Assembly (NCBI GenBank): GCA_021513715.1 | Contig: CP084167.1 | Coordinates: 574,124 to 638,123, forward strand | DNA: 64,000 nt | Source: Candidatus Heimdallarchaeum endolithica | GTDB lineage: Archaea; Asgardarchaeota; Heimdallarchaeia; Heimdallarchaeales; Heimdallarchaeaceae | Reading direction: 5' to 3' | Shown: positions 36,208 to 46,900 of the stretch, piece by piece | Layout: each line of letters opens with the position of its first letter | Position numbering within the stretch: position 1 is the first letter of the stretch | The notes under the pieces: generated by a model | Database searches by the model: none | What the model saw: the letters and a program-made list of their open reading frames with translations, nothing else | What the model was told of the DNA's origin: nothing | Made by a program: the position numbers and the translations under genes

Positions 36208-37521
36208 ATGTCAAAAGAAGAACAGAAAAAGATGTTTCATCTAAGAAACGAAGAAACCTTTACTAGGATGCATTTAAGAAAAGAAAAGAAAGGACAAGGA
36301 ATATTGATTGTTAATGCTAATAGAATTTTTCATCTAAACAAAACAGCTACTGAATTCATTGAATATATAATAAAAGAGATGAAAGATGAAGAGATAATAA
36401 GAAAAATGGTCAATAAATACAATGTCCACGAATCAGAAATAAGGACAGATCTGATGAATCTAAAAATAGCAATAGAAGATATTGTTAATAAACCAGATAT
36501 CGACCCTGTTCAAGAATTATTTGACGAAGACATGGAAATAGAGAGAATGATTTTTTCTGCCCCATTAAGAATGGACTTGGCTATAACCTACAAATGTAAT
36601 AACAAATGTGTTAAATGTTATGTTGAAAAAAAAAGAGAAATAAAAGAATTAAAAACAGAAGAATGGAAAAAAGTCTTAGATAAATTGTGGGATATTGGAG
36701 TCCCACATGTAACATTTACAGGAGGAGAACCTACAACAAGAAAAGATTTGGTAAAATTAGTAGAGTATGCAGAAGATATAGGTATAGTAACAGGATTAAT
36801 AACTAATGGAAGAAATCTGAAAGACAAAAATCTGGTAGATGAACTTGTAGCAGCAGGAATAGACCATTTCCAAATAACGATCGAAAGCCACTTGCCAGAA
36901 GTACATGATAAATTAACGGGAGTAAAAGGCTCGTGGGAAGAAACAGTAGAAGGAATAAAAAATGTTGTACCCACACCAGTATTTATCATGACAAACACAA
37001 CTCTAGTCCCAGAAAATATTAATGAAATAGATAAAACAATAGAATTCCTAGCTTCTCTAGGTATAGATCACTTTGCAGCAAACGGAATAATAAAAGCTGG
37101 AGGAGGAAAAAATGACTCACTAGACTTAACAGTAGAAGAACTAAACAAAACCCTAGATACAATCATGAAGAAAGCAGAAGAAATGAAAATGAGATTCCTA
37201 TGGTACTCACCAACAAGATATTGTGAATTTAATCCAGTAAAAAAAGGACTAGGAGTAAAACAATGTACAGCAGCTAACATAGCTATGGCAATAGAGCCAG
37301 ATGGACAAGTAATACCATGCCAAAGCTACTTTGATACACTAGGAAACATATTGACCACACCATGGAAAAAAATATGGAACCATAAAACAGCAAAAAGAAT
37401 AAGAAAAAGAAAATACTTACCCCAAGAATGTAAAAAATGCCCAGAAAAAGAAATATGTGGAGGAGGATGCCCTCTAAATTATGAAGCGCCATCAACAGTC
37501 TGTAGAGATGCTCTATCTTAA
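36208..37521 (+). CDS. Radical SAM/SPASM peptide maturase with N-terminal PqqD-like recognition domain
   Basis: A 437-residue enzyme. Start: the ATG at 36208, one base after the upstream stop, behind GGAGGAGG at 36192-36199; a longer in-frame reading runs antiphase through the Gly/Cys-Ala codons and is rejected. Residues about 25-95 resemble PqqD, the RiPP recognition element (NANRIFHLNKTATEFIEYI, EIRTDLMNLKIAIEDI). The radical SAM core has CNNKCVKC (Cys130, 134, 137) and TGGEPTTRKD. The C-terminal SPASM domain has CX2CX5CX3C at Cys408, 411, 417 and 421, with Cys371 and Cys432, for two extra [4Fe-4S] clusters. Enzymes of this build (PqqE, AlbA-like) form C-C or thioether links in peptides. 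The Cys-Ala tail of the coupled membrane protein is the obvious candidate substrate. Confidence 0.9.
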   Translation: MSKEEQKKMFHLRNEETFTRMHLRKEKKGQGILIVNANRIFHLNKTATEFIEYIIKEMKDEEIIRKMVNKYNVHESEIRTDLMNLKIAIEDIVNKPDIDPVQELFDEDMEIERMIFSAPLRMDLAITYKCNNKCVKCYVEKKREIKELKTEEWKKVLDKLWDIGVPHVTFTGGEPTTRKDLVKLVEYAEDIGIVTGLITNGRNLKDKNLVDELVAAGIDHFQITIESHLPEVHDKLTGVKGSWEETVEGIKNVVPTPVFIMTNTTLVPENINEIDKTIEFLASLGIDHFAANGIIKAGGGKNDSLDLTVEELNKTLDTIMKKAEEMKMRFLWYSPTRYCEFNPVKKGLGVKQCTAANIAMAIEPDGQVIPCQSYFDTLGNILTTPWKKIWNHKTAKRIRKRKYLPQECKKCPEKEICGGGCPLNYEAPSTVCRDALS

Positions 37522-37721
37522 GAAAAGATGTTATTCAATAATAATTGAGAAGGAAGAGATCTGATACAATTTAAACAGTTGAGAAATTAAAATAGTAATT
37601 AATTTATAGATCTCTAATTTTTTCATTCTATTTCTTTCTTATTAATAATATAAACTATATTTATCTGAAAAGAATAGATTAAGAAAGCAAAAAAGTTTTT
37701 TATAATTATCAAGAATAATAA

Positions 37722-40700
37722 ATGAGTAAATTGTCCAACAAAAAAATAGAGATTATAATCTTAATTTTTCTTCTTATTACAATTAAAATCTACCAAGTAG
37801 AGCAAATAAAAATCAATAATCAATTTGATGAAGAAAAAAAAGATAATAATAGGAAACATTATACCACAATACATCATTCTATTGAAATTACTTCAGATGA
37901 CAATTTTTCTTCATTTCCTGGTTCTGGTACTAAAGATGACCCATATATTATAAAAGACTATATTATTTATTCATCTTCCAAATATGGGATATATATTTTT
38001 AATACCACAAAATATTTTATTGTACAAAATTGTAAAGTAAAATCTTCATATCTTAGTGGTCTTTATATATCTCATATTAAAAATGGAACAGGAAAAATAC
38101 TAGACAATGAATTCAACAGCGATAATTATGGAATATATGTTGACTCTTCAAATAATCTCTCAATTATTAATAACATCTATTTAGCTAAATATGGAATATA
38201 TATGCATAGTTCAGCAAATAATTATATAGCCAAAAATGAATTTTACTCTTTATTTAAAGGAATCAACATTATATATTCCAATAACATAACAATAGAAAAC
38301 AATACTTATTTTGAAAGCACACAAATTTCCATACGTCTACTTTATTCTAGTAATAATACAATAATAAATAACACTTTTACAAAAGTAAAAAAAGCTATTT
38401 ATATTTATTATTCATTTAACAATTTTCTAACAGGTAATAATTTTACTAATAATGAAGTTGCAATTAATCTCATTTATTCTGATAAGAATTTTATCTTTAA
38501 TAATTCCTTTCAACTTAGTGAAATTAATTCAATAAATTTGGAATCTTCATTAAATAATTCAATAATAAACAATTCATGTTTTTATTGTGATAACAATTCT
38601 ATTTATCTAATTAACTCAGAATATAATTTAATATCAAACAATAGTTGTTACAATTGTAATAGCGCTATTTATCTTCATAATTCTAGTTACAATCTACTAG
38701 AACACAATAGATTGATAAATAATTTGAAATATGGACTTCTTTTAATATCTTCAAATAACAATGATGTTAAAACTAATATTATAGTAAAAAATTCTTTTTA
38801 TGGAATAAATCTATTATATTCAAAAAATAATACTATTTGGTTAAATTATATAGTATTTAACAATGTTGCAGTATCAAATTCAGTTCAAGTTAACGATAAT
38901 AATGGATTAAATTATTGGTATGAACCCATAATTAAAAAAGGGAACTATTGGAATGAATTCACTTATGGAAAAAATTATTCAATCAACCCAGGACTTACGT
39001 CAGACTTATACCCACAAAATTCTACAGATACAGATGATGATGGCTTACAAGATGTAATTGAAATAAACTGTTTCTTTACAAACATATTTAGCAATGATAC
39101 AGACAGTGATGGAATAATAGATTATTGGGAAATTGATAATAATTTTAATCCATTAATTAATGATTCCTCACTTGACCTAGATAGAGATAATTTATCTAAC
39201 TTGGCAGAGTATCAAAATAATACAGACCCTCATGATCCAGATACAGATGATGATGATTTAAGAGATGGAGACGAAGTTAACATTTATCTTACTGATCCTC
39301 TTGACTCTGATACTGACGATGATGGTATGCCTGATGGTTGGGAAGTAGAAAATTGTTTAAATCCTCTAGAAAATGATAGTTACAATGATCCTGATGATGA
39401 TAGTTTAGTAAATCTAGAAGAATATAACTATTCAACAAACCCAACTAATAATGACACTGATGGAGATGGTTTATCAGACTATAACGAGATATATAGTTAT
39501 AATAGTGACCCCACAGATATAGACACAGATAATGATGGTTTGTTTGATGGACAAGAAGTTAATTTGTTTTTAACTAACCCTTTGGATTCTGACACTGATA
39601 ATGACAAAATAGATGATTATTCTGAAGTATATTCGTTTTTTACTGACCCAAACTGTAATGACACTGATAATGATGGTTTGCTTGATGGTCAAGAAGCATA
39701 TATCTTCTTTTCAGATCCAAATAGTAATGATACAGACCTTGATGGCTTATCAGATTATGAAGAAATAATTTATAATACTAATCTAAAAAATAGCGATACA
39801 GACTTCGACGGACTTTCAGATTATGAAGAAATAAAAGTTTATTTTACTAATCCAAGAAGTAAAGACACTGATAGAGATGGAAGGTCTGATGGTTGGGAAA
39901 TAGAAAATGGATATAATCCGCTAATGAAAAATGTTTTCTTTGTAAAGAAGAGTATCTTGATGATTCTATTTTATATTAACATTTCTTATTCTATTCTAAT
40001 CTTTCTACTCTTGCTATATATTCTCACAATAAAAAAAATTCTAATACAATTTTTTCAATGGCAAGAAGAACATTATTTAGAATTAAATAAATTATTAATT
40101 CAATATGAAAAAGCTACAAAAATTGTTTTTCTTTCTGATTTTATAAAGGATTTAACACCAGTGATTAACCAAACTAAAGAAGAAGTAAAAAGTTACCCTA
40201 AATTAAGTTTAATAAAAAAGATAAATAATACGAAGCAAGCCTATAAACTTTGGAAAAAGAAAATAGACATAAATAAATATGAAAAAATGTACAATGATTT
40301 TTATTTTAGTGTTACACAATTAAATTTTTCTGAAATCAAGATAATCGATAATAATAATGATATAAGTGTTGAAAATGAGAAATTTGATACACTCTTAAAA
40401 GAAATAATAAATGAAAGAAGAATGTTAAAACAATATAAAAATCTAATAACTGACATGAAGTTTATTTTTTCATTTTTACCTCGTTTTTTGGATGAGAACA
40501 AGAAGTTATTTTTTAAACAAATAAATGAAGAAATTGAAGAAAAGTTTGAAAATGCAAATTCTTTACTTATTAAAACTCTGAAATTATCAATAATTAAAGG
40601 AAATAAATTGTTAGAAAAAGAAGAACAATTGTCTAAACAAATAATTAAATCACTCTCAAAAGAAATTTTGCATCGTTTTGCTATTTATGAGAATGAATTG

Positions 40701-41102
40701 AAAGAATGGAAGAAAAGAAGTGAAAATGTCTTATCAGAATTATTGGAGGAAGATCTAAAAGAAGTGGAAGATTTGTTTCAAGAAGAGAAAAACATGCTCA
40801 AGGAGATAATAGTTCAGAATGAAATCAAATATAAAGAAGTGAAAAGAGTAAAAGTACTTATAGATGTATTATCAATTTATAGTGAAATCCCTTTAATTAA
40901 GCTACAACGGAAACTTGGTTTTTCAAAATTAGAAGATTTGGAGAAATGGTTAATAGAACTAAGTTCGTTTCTATCAATAAAAATAGAAGGAGATAAACTA
41001 ATTATCTCAGAGAAAGCTACAAAAGAATTAACACAATCAATAGATGAATTAATTAAGAGATTCACTGAATGGGAAAAAACAGGAGAAGGAAAAAAAACAT
41101 AG
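37722..41102 (+). CDS. Giant surface protein 1 (beta-helix, TSP3 repeats, span, coiled coil; type A end)
   Basis: 1,126 residues. A signal/anchor segment lies at about 8-26 ([16 protein letters not shown]). The conserved entry motif FPGSGTKDDPYIIKDY leads into a right-handed parallel beta-helix (NosD-like NNT/NNS rungs, about 50-400). About ten TSP3-like calcium repeats of the form DTDxDGLxDxxE follow at 434-736. A membrane span is at 744-770 (ILMILFYINISYSILIFLLL), then a cytoplasmic coiled-coil region and a winged-helix-like unit at 1041-1095 ([20 protein letters not shown]), ending [13 protein letters not shown]. No Cys ladder or enzyme motif is seen. The layout suggests an adhesin or receptor that links the cell surface to the cytoplasm. 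It is the first of eight paralogues and is convergent with number 2. Confidence 0.78.
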   Translation: MSKLSNKKIEIIILIFLLITIKIYQVEQIKINNQFDEEKKDNNRKHYTTIHHSIEITSDDNFSSFPGSGTKDDPYIIKDYIIYSSSKYGIYIFNTTKYFIVQNCKVKSSYLSGLYISHIKNGTGKILDNEFNSDNYGIYVDSSNNLSIINNIYLAKYGIYMHSSANNYIAKNEFYSLFKGINIIYSNNITIENNTYFESTQISIRLLYSSNNTIINNTFTKVKKAIYIYYSFNNFLTGNNFTNNEVAINLIYSDKNFIFNNSFQLSEINSINLESSLNNSIINNSCFYCDNNSIYLINSEYNLISNNSCYNCNSAIYLHNSSYNLLEHNRLINNLKYGLLLISSNNNDVKTNIIVKNSFYGINLLYSKNNTIWLNYIVFNNVAVSNSVQVNDNNGLNYWYEPIIKKGNYWNEFTYGKNYSINPGLTSDLYPQNSTDTDDDGLQDVIEINCFFTNIFSNDTDSDGIIDYWEIDNNFNPLINDSSLDLDRDNLSNLAEYQNNTDPHDPDTDDDDLRDGDEVNIYLTDPLDSDTDDDGMPDGWEVENCLNPLENDSYNDPDDDSLVNLEEYNYSTNPTNNDTDGDGLSDYNEIYSYNSDPTDIDTDNDGLFDGQEVNLFLTNPLDSDTDNDKIDDYSEVYSFFTDPNCNDTDNDGLLDGQEAYIFFSDPNSNDTDLDGLSDYEEIIYNTNLKNSDTDFDGLSDYEEIKVYFTNPRSKDTDRDGRSDGWEIENGYNPLMKNVFFVKKSILMILFYINISYSILIFLLLLYILTIKKILIQFFQWQEEHYLELNKLLIQYEKATKIVFLSDFIKDLTPVINQTKEEVKSYPKLSLIKKINNTKQAYKLWKKKIDINKYEKMYNDFYFSVTQLNFSEIKIIDNNNDISVENEKFDTLLKEIINERRMLKQYKNLITDMKFIFSFLPRFLDENKKLFFKQINEEIEEKFENANSLLIKTLKLSIIKGNKLLEKEEQLSKQIIKSLSKEILHRFAIYENELKEWKKRSENVLSELLEEDLKEVEDLFQEEKNMLKEIIVQNEIKYKEVKRVKVLIDVLSIYSEIPLIKLQRKLGFSKLEDLEKWLIELSSFLSIKIEGDKLIISEKATKELTQSIDELIKRFTEWEKTGEGKKT

Positions 41103-41138
41103 CATTAATATCAACTTTAGAAGTTAAAATTTTTGAGA

Positions 41139-43697
41139 TTACTTCTTCTTTCCTTTTCCTGTACGTTCCCACTCACTAAATTGTTTGAGTAAATCGTCAA
41201 TAGCTGTAGTCATATCTTCAGAAACCAATACGCCTTCAAATTGTAAATCGAAGATTACTTCTTCTCCTTCAATCCTATTTGGTACATCTTTAGAATAAGC
41301 ATACAACCACAATTTCATAACTTCTTTATCTTGGAAGCCCAACAAGGGAGAAAGTTTGTTCAAACTTATTTTGTTGTAAACAGAACTAATTTTCTTAAGC
41401 CTATCAAGTAGCATATTATTATGTTTATTAACTTTGATTATTTCAGCTAATTCAGAAAAAATATTGTTATAGTTTTTTAAGACTTCCTGGAATATAGCTA
41501 ACTTTTCAGAAGCTAAATCATTAACTTTTGACCATAAAGGTTCAGAGGAAATTTGATTATCAAAAGGTGCAAGAGTTTCTTCTCTAAAAACAATAACGAG
41601 ATCTAGGAAAGAAATTAATTTCTCATAACTTATTATTAAATGTTTAAACTTTTTTTCTGACCAATTATGTATTAATTTTGTTGATACTTTTTTAGTATAT
41701 TCCTCTAAATTTGCAGGATTAATTAGATCAACTAAAGAAATCACTTCAGTTTGAAGTTCTGTGTTTACGAAAGTAATTATTTCATTATAGAGCTTGTTAA
41801 ATTGTTCTTTTTTATTCTTTACTATTCTTCTTGCATTAATCTGAATAAAAAGTAAATCTTCAAGGAATATTTTTAACTTTTCAAAAAAGCTTCTTATTTC
41901 GTTTACTGAAGAAACAAATATTATTAATGACGAAATACCTGCAAAAGTTTCCTCGTAAAATTCAATTAACTTAGGTTTTAAATTAATTACTTTTTTCATT
42001 TTCTTCCTTATCTTTACTCTTTTTCTAATTTTATAAATTAACAATAGTAAAAGAATAATAAATAAAGTAAATACAATAATATAACCTATTACAATTGAAT
42101 TAAGGTATACATTCTTTCTTAAAGGATCTTTTCCATTTTCTATTTCCCAACTATCAGACCTTCCATCTCTATCAGTGTCTTTACTTCTTGGATTAGTAAG
42201 ATAAATATTTATTTCTTCATAATCTGATAAACCATCATTATCAGTATCAGGGTCTAAAGGGTCAGTAAGGTAAATGATAACTTCATCTCCATCTATTAAA
42301 CCATCATCGTCAGAATCGGTGTTATTAGCAAAAGTGCCAAGATTAAACTCTTTAAGATTTGATAAACCATCACCATCAAGATCTTCATAAGCATCATCCG
42401 CTAGAGGGTTCAAATTACTACATACTTCCCAACCGTCAAGCATACCATCATTATCTGTGTCAGGGTCTAAAGGGTCAGTAAGGTAAATGATAACTTCGTC
42501 TCCATCTATTAAACCATCATCGTCAGTATCAGAATCCAAAGGGGAGGTATTGTTGGTATATTCTTCTAAATTAGTCAAATTGTCATTATCAGGGTCTAAA
42601 GCAGAGTCATCAGTAAGAGGATCTAAACCATTGTCTTCTTCCCATTTATCAGACATATTATCTTGGTCTAGGTCTACATGCATAGGATAAGGATCAAAAT
42701 TATCAGCTGTACCATCAATTGCATATACTCCTGTTCCACTCCAATCATACCAATAGTTACCTGTTGTACCATAATAGAATCTATTGTCTATTCCGCAATC
42801 ATATGCCTGAGAATTAGTAGCTTGATTATTTTTAATAAAGATATTTTTTACAATAGTATTATTAGAACTATCCTGAAGATAAACTCCATAGGAGCAACTA
42901 TTTGTGACAATATTTGAAGTAAACGTATTATTTTTAGAATTTGAAGAAAGACAAAATATTCCATATCGATCGTTAAATGAAATATTATTATAAATAAAAA
43001 TATTATTTGAACTAAAAGAAAGCAGTATACCATCATAAATACTATTGGTTACATTATTGGAAGTAAAAGTATTACTAAAACTAGAAGAAAGAGATATACC
43101 ACCAATACTGCTATTTATTATTGTGTTAGAAGCAAAAGTATTCCAAGAACTAGAAGAAAGAAAAAATCCATAGGAACTACTGTTTGTTATTGTGTTAGAA
43201 ATAAAAGTATTATTAAAACTAGAAGAAAGAAATATTCCTCTATTATAATTACTTATAGTATTATTCGTTACTATTATGGTTCCACTTACAACAGAATCAA
43301 TATAAATACCAGAAAATGTTGAAATCCTGCCACTAAGATAACAATCACGAATTATAATATATTTAGTTGTACTAGTTATCTTAATACCATCAGCACTAGA
43401 GCTAGAAATAATGTAGTTTTTTATAATATAAGGGTCATCTTTAGTACCTGAACCAGGAAAAACTGTTAGATCACTGTCAGAAGTAATAGAAATAGGAGCA
43501 TGAATGATATAAGAATTCTTCATATTATTATTCTTAATTTTATTAATTATTTGCAGTGATGAAAATACCTTAGTGTTTGTATGTACATTTACTTCATTTT
43601 TTTTGTGAATAGAATAAGAGATTGAAATGTTTAAACATATTATTAATATAAACAATAAACATTTACTCAAATTTTTTAGTTTTCCCATCTTATTCAT
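41139..43697 (-). CDS. Giant surface protein 2 (type B end)
   Basis: 852 residues with the same plan as protein 1 but shorter. Signal segment (CLLFILIICLNISISYS) at about 13-30, entry motif FPGSGTKDDPYIIKNY, beta-helix to about 325 with repeated SSSFNNTFISN rungs, TSP3-like repeats at 332-522, a span at about 532-559 (IVIGYIIVFTLFIILLLLLI) and a cytoplasmic helical part. The end is of the second kind: winged-helix-like KISLNKLSPLLGFQDKEVMK, then VPNRIEGEEVIFDLQFEG, EDMTTAIDDLL and FSEWERTGKGKKK. Type B is shared with the paralogues at 54643 and 62845. A second Met three codons downstream is an alternative start. Confidence 0.78.
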   Translation of the reverse strand: MNKMGKLKNLSKCLLFILIICLNISISYSIHKKNEVNVHTNTKVFSSLQIINKIKNNNMKNSYIIHAPISITSDSDLTVFPGSGTKDDPYIIKNYIISSSSADGIKITSTTKYIIIRDCYLSGRISTFSGIYIDSVVSGTIIVTNNTISNYNRGIFLSSSFNNTFISNTITNSSSYGFFLSSSSWNTFASNTIINSSIGGISLSSSFSNTFTSNNVTNSIYDGILLSFSSNNIFIYNNISFNDRYGIFCLSSNSKNNTFTSNIVTNSCSYGVYLQDSSNNTIVKNIFIKNNQATNSQAYDCGIDNRFYYGTTGNYWYDWSGTGVYAIDGTADNFDPYPMHVDLDQDNMSDKWEEDNGLDPLTDDSALDPDNDNLTNLEEYTNNTSPLDSDTDDDGLIDGDEVIIYLTDPLDPDTDNDGMLDGWEVCSNLNPLADDAYEDLDGDGLSNLKEFNLGTFANNTDSDDDGLIDGDEVIIYLTDPLDPDTDNDGLSDYEEINIYLTNPRSKDTDRDGRSDSWEIENGKDPLRKNVYLNSIVIGYIIVFTLFIILLLLLIYKIRKRVKIRKKMKKVINLKPKLIEFYEETFAGISSLIIFVSSVNEIRSFFEKLKIFLEDLLFIQINARRIVKNKKEQFNKLYNEIITFVNTELQTEVISLVDLINPANLEEYTKKVSTKLIHNWSEKKFKHLIISYEKLISFLDLVIVFREETLAPFDNQISSEPLWSKVNDLASEKLAIFQEVLKNYNNIFSELAEIIKVNKHNNMLLDRLKKISSVYNKISLNKLSPLLGFQDKEVMKLWLYAYSKDVPNRIEGEEVIFDLQFEGVLVSEDMTTAIDDLLKQFSEWERTGKGKKK

Positions 43698-43950
43698 CTC
43701 TGAACTAATAGTGACAATACAACTTGTTTAAAGGGAAAGAGCTTGGCTGTTTATAATATTTAATAAAGAATAATTATCTAATTAACTTTTCGTTTATCTT
43801 TAGCAAGATTTTTCACTTGTTTATTAAAAATCAAGTAACTATGAGTTCAAAAGAGATGAAATAATTAATAAACTATAAGAAGTGTTAGGAAGAATCTAAT
43901 ATTTTTTTGTAAAGAAAAATAACCTTTAAGATATCTTTTTGACTTTTTAC

Positions 43951-46900
43951 TTATTTTTTCTTCCCCTTTCCTGTACGTTCCCACTCACTAAACTTGTCTA
44001 TTAGTTCATCAATAGACTGAGTAATCTCTTCAGTGATTTTTTCAACAATAATTAATTTTTCTCCTTCAATTCGAATAGATAAAATAGAGCCAAGTTCAAC
44101 CAACCATAATTCAAGATCATTAAGTTCTTCAAAACCTAGTTTTTCCTGCAAAGTAACTAAAGGTATTTCAGAACTAGTAGATAGAACCTTGAAGAATTCT
44201 TTAGCCCTCTTTATTTCAACCTCTCGAGAATCAAAATAATTCATTTTTTCTTCCACTTTTTCTTTTAATCCATAGTATTGTTCTATTCGGTTGCTAGTCA
44301 ACTTTTCTACTGTCTCTGTGTTCATAACCTTACTATAATTTTCTTTCCAGTTAGCTAATTTTTCTTCAAACTCTCTAAAATATAACTCACTTTCTGTTGT
44401 TTTTCCTTTTAGAGAATACACAAACAGATTATCTATTTCTTTTACTAGCTCTTCTCCTTTTTTATCCAATAATATTAAAGGATAAAGATGAATAAGGTCT
44501 AGAACTTCTTGTCTCTTATTTTCTATTTCTTGTGATTCCTCTAACAAATCTTTTTTTTCATCATTTGTTAATCTGTCAGAAATTACTTTAAGTTTAGATT
44601 GGAAAAAATCACGAAAAGCATCTGTTATCTCTGATAACTTTTTTACTTTCTCGAGGTTAAAATTAATGTTTAAGTCTTGTTGATTAATTATTTCTTTCTC
44701 TATTTCAAAAATTTTCTCAAAAGTTTTTTTCTGATGAATCTTCATTTGATTAATAAGAGCATTCAATTCTTCTTTTGAAAATGACTTGTCTACATCATTA
44801 GTTTCATTGATTTTGGAAGAAAGTAAATCATTTCTTATATCTATTTTTTCTATCTCTTCAATATAGGAAAAATACTCATCACTTACTTTTTTGAATTCTA
44901 AGGTGATTTTGTTTATCTTACTAACATATTCATCTAAATCTATTTTTTGATAATTATTTTTTTGTACATAATTATTGATTTTTTGTAAGTCTGAAAGTAA
45001 GAATTTTTTCCTTTTCAACACTTTTTCTATTAATAAAGTATATTCATCAGCTATTTTTTTCTTTAATAAACCTCTATAATCTAACAACTGGCTAATAAAA
45101 ATGTCAATTTCTTCTTTTACTTTATCTAATTCAATAGAATTTTTCTTTCCTATAATAATCCTAAATAATTTAAATTCAGATTGATAAAAAGCAATTATTT
45201 TATTAATATAATTAATATTTTTAACACTTTCTTGAAAATCCACAGTTGATAAAGGTTGAAGAAGATATTCATCTATTTTTTCCTTAAATTTTTCAAATTC
45301 CAAAAATTGATCTTGTAATTTATTCTTTAATTTTAAAAGTTTTTCACTCTGTTTTTTCTTAATTAGTAAAATAATTGTTATTATGCTTCCTATAACTAAA
45401 AAACTCAATAGACAAGAAAGCACAATTTTAATTTTTTTTGCTCGAGGATTGCTTAATTTGTTTAATGGATCACTTCCATAAATGATTATTTCTTCATAGT
45501 CATTAAATTTATCATCATCTGTGTCATTTTTTGTTGGATCTGTGTGGTAGGCATATATTTCTTCATAATCTGTTAAACCATCTCCATCAGTATCAGGATT
45601 CATGGGGTTAGTTAGAAAAGTTATAACTTCTTGATAATCTGTTAAACCATCATTATCTGAATCTTTTTTATAAGGAAGAGAATGGAAAACTTTTACTTCT
45701 TGATAATAACCTAATTTGTCATCATCAAAATCTTCTTCTCTTATACATCCCCCAAAAGTAACTTCGTCTCCATCATTAAGGCCATCTCCATCAGTATCAG
45801 GATTAAGAGGATAAGCAAACCATTGATATTCTTCTAAATTAGTTAAACCATCTCCATCAGAATCTGCCTTGGGATCATCCAAATTATAGACAATTTCCCA
45901 ACCATCGTCCATTCCATCATTGTCATCATCATTCTCAACAGATACTATTCTTCTTGGAAAAATATCACCAATTTCAGCACCATATATAGAATAAAAATTG
46001 GTAGTACCATCCCAGTCTTCCCACAAATTACCAATCAGTAAAGTAGGAGAATACCAGAAGCTATTAGTTCCATAATCTTCGTTTAGATCCTTAATTTTCA
46101 TAAAAGTATTATTGTAGACAATGTTGTATTCTCCTCTTTCACCTATTCTTACGCCCCCTAAACCTGTTCCACAAAAGAGATTATTATAAACCAAACTGTT
46201 ACTTACTTCGAAAGCATAACAAATAGCGAAGTTAGTTGAATTGTATATTTTGTTATCATTAATAACAACGTTATTACATCTTTCTAAATTTATTCCATCA
46301 GTTGTTGCTCCTTTTATCAAATTATTAGAGAATACAATTTCATTATTGCCACTAGACCATATACCTGGAGCCCAATCACTAGTTACATTTTCTAATGTGT
46401 TAAAAGTAATAGTAATCTCATTATTTGTATCAAGTCCAATGTTTCCTTCACCATTAAAAATGCATGTGTTTTTAGTAACTGTAACATTAGATGATTCAGA
46501 AACCAAAATACCAAAACGAGAGTTATTAGCAGAATAATTATTATATACCAAGCTATCTCCTGTTTGGTGAATTAATATTCCATCATAATTATAAAGAAGA
46601 GTACAATTCTCTACTATTGTACTCCCTGCTCTTGATTCAGAAGCAATCCCAAATCCAAAACCTTGAACAAAACAATTTCGAATAACTACTGAAGAACTAA
46701 CATAACTAATAATAATACCACAACCTTCTTTGTTAGTTGCTTCTGTTGAAATCTTATAGTTTTCAATTATGTATGGATCATCCTCTGTTCCTGAACCAGG
46801 ACAACCAAGTTTTGCAAAGTCTTCTTCTCTAGTGATATCTATTGGTGAATGAATAATATAATTAGTCTTTTGGCTATTATTTTTTTCAAAAATTATTTTT

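Noticed and set aside
35936..36214. Antisense reading frame with (Gln-Ala)n
   Set aside because: It is the complement of the Cys-Ala repeat; low complexity, no start signal, no family.
43698..43950. Possible small gene or RNA in the 253-nt spacer between surface proteins 2 and 3
   Set aside because: Only short frames and no stable structure; AT-rich spacer with a probable promoter.
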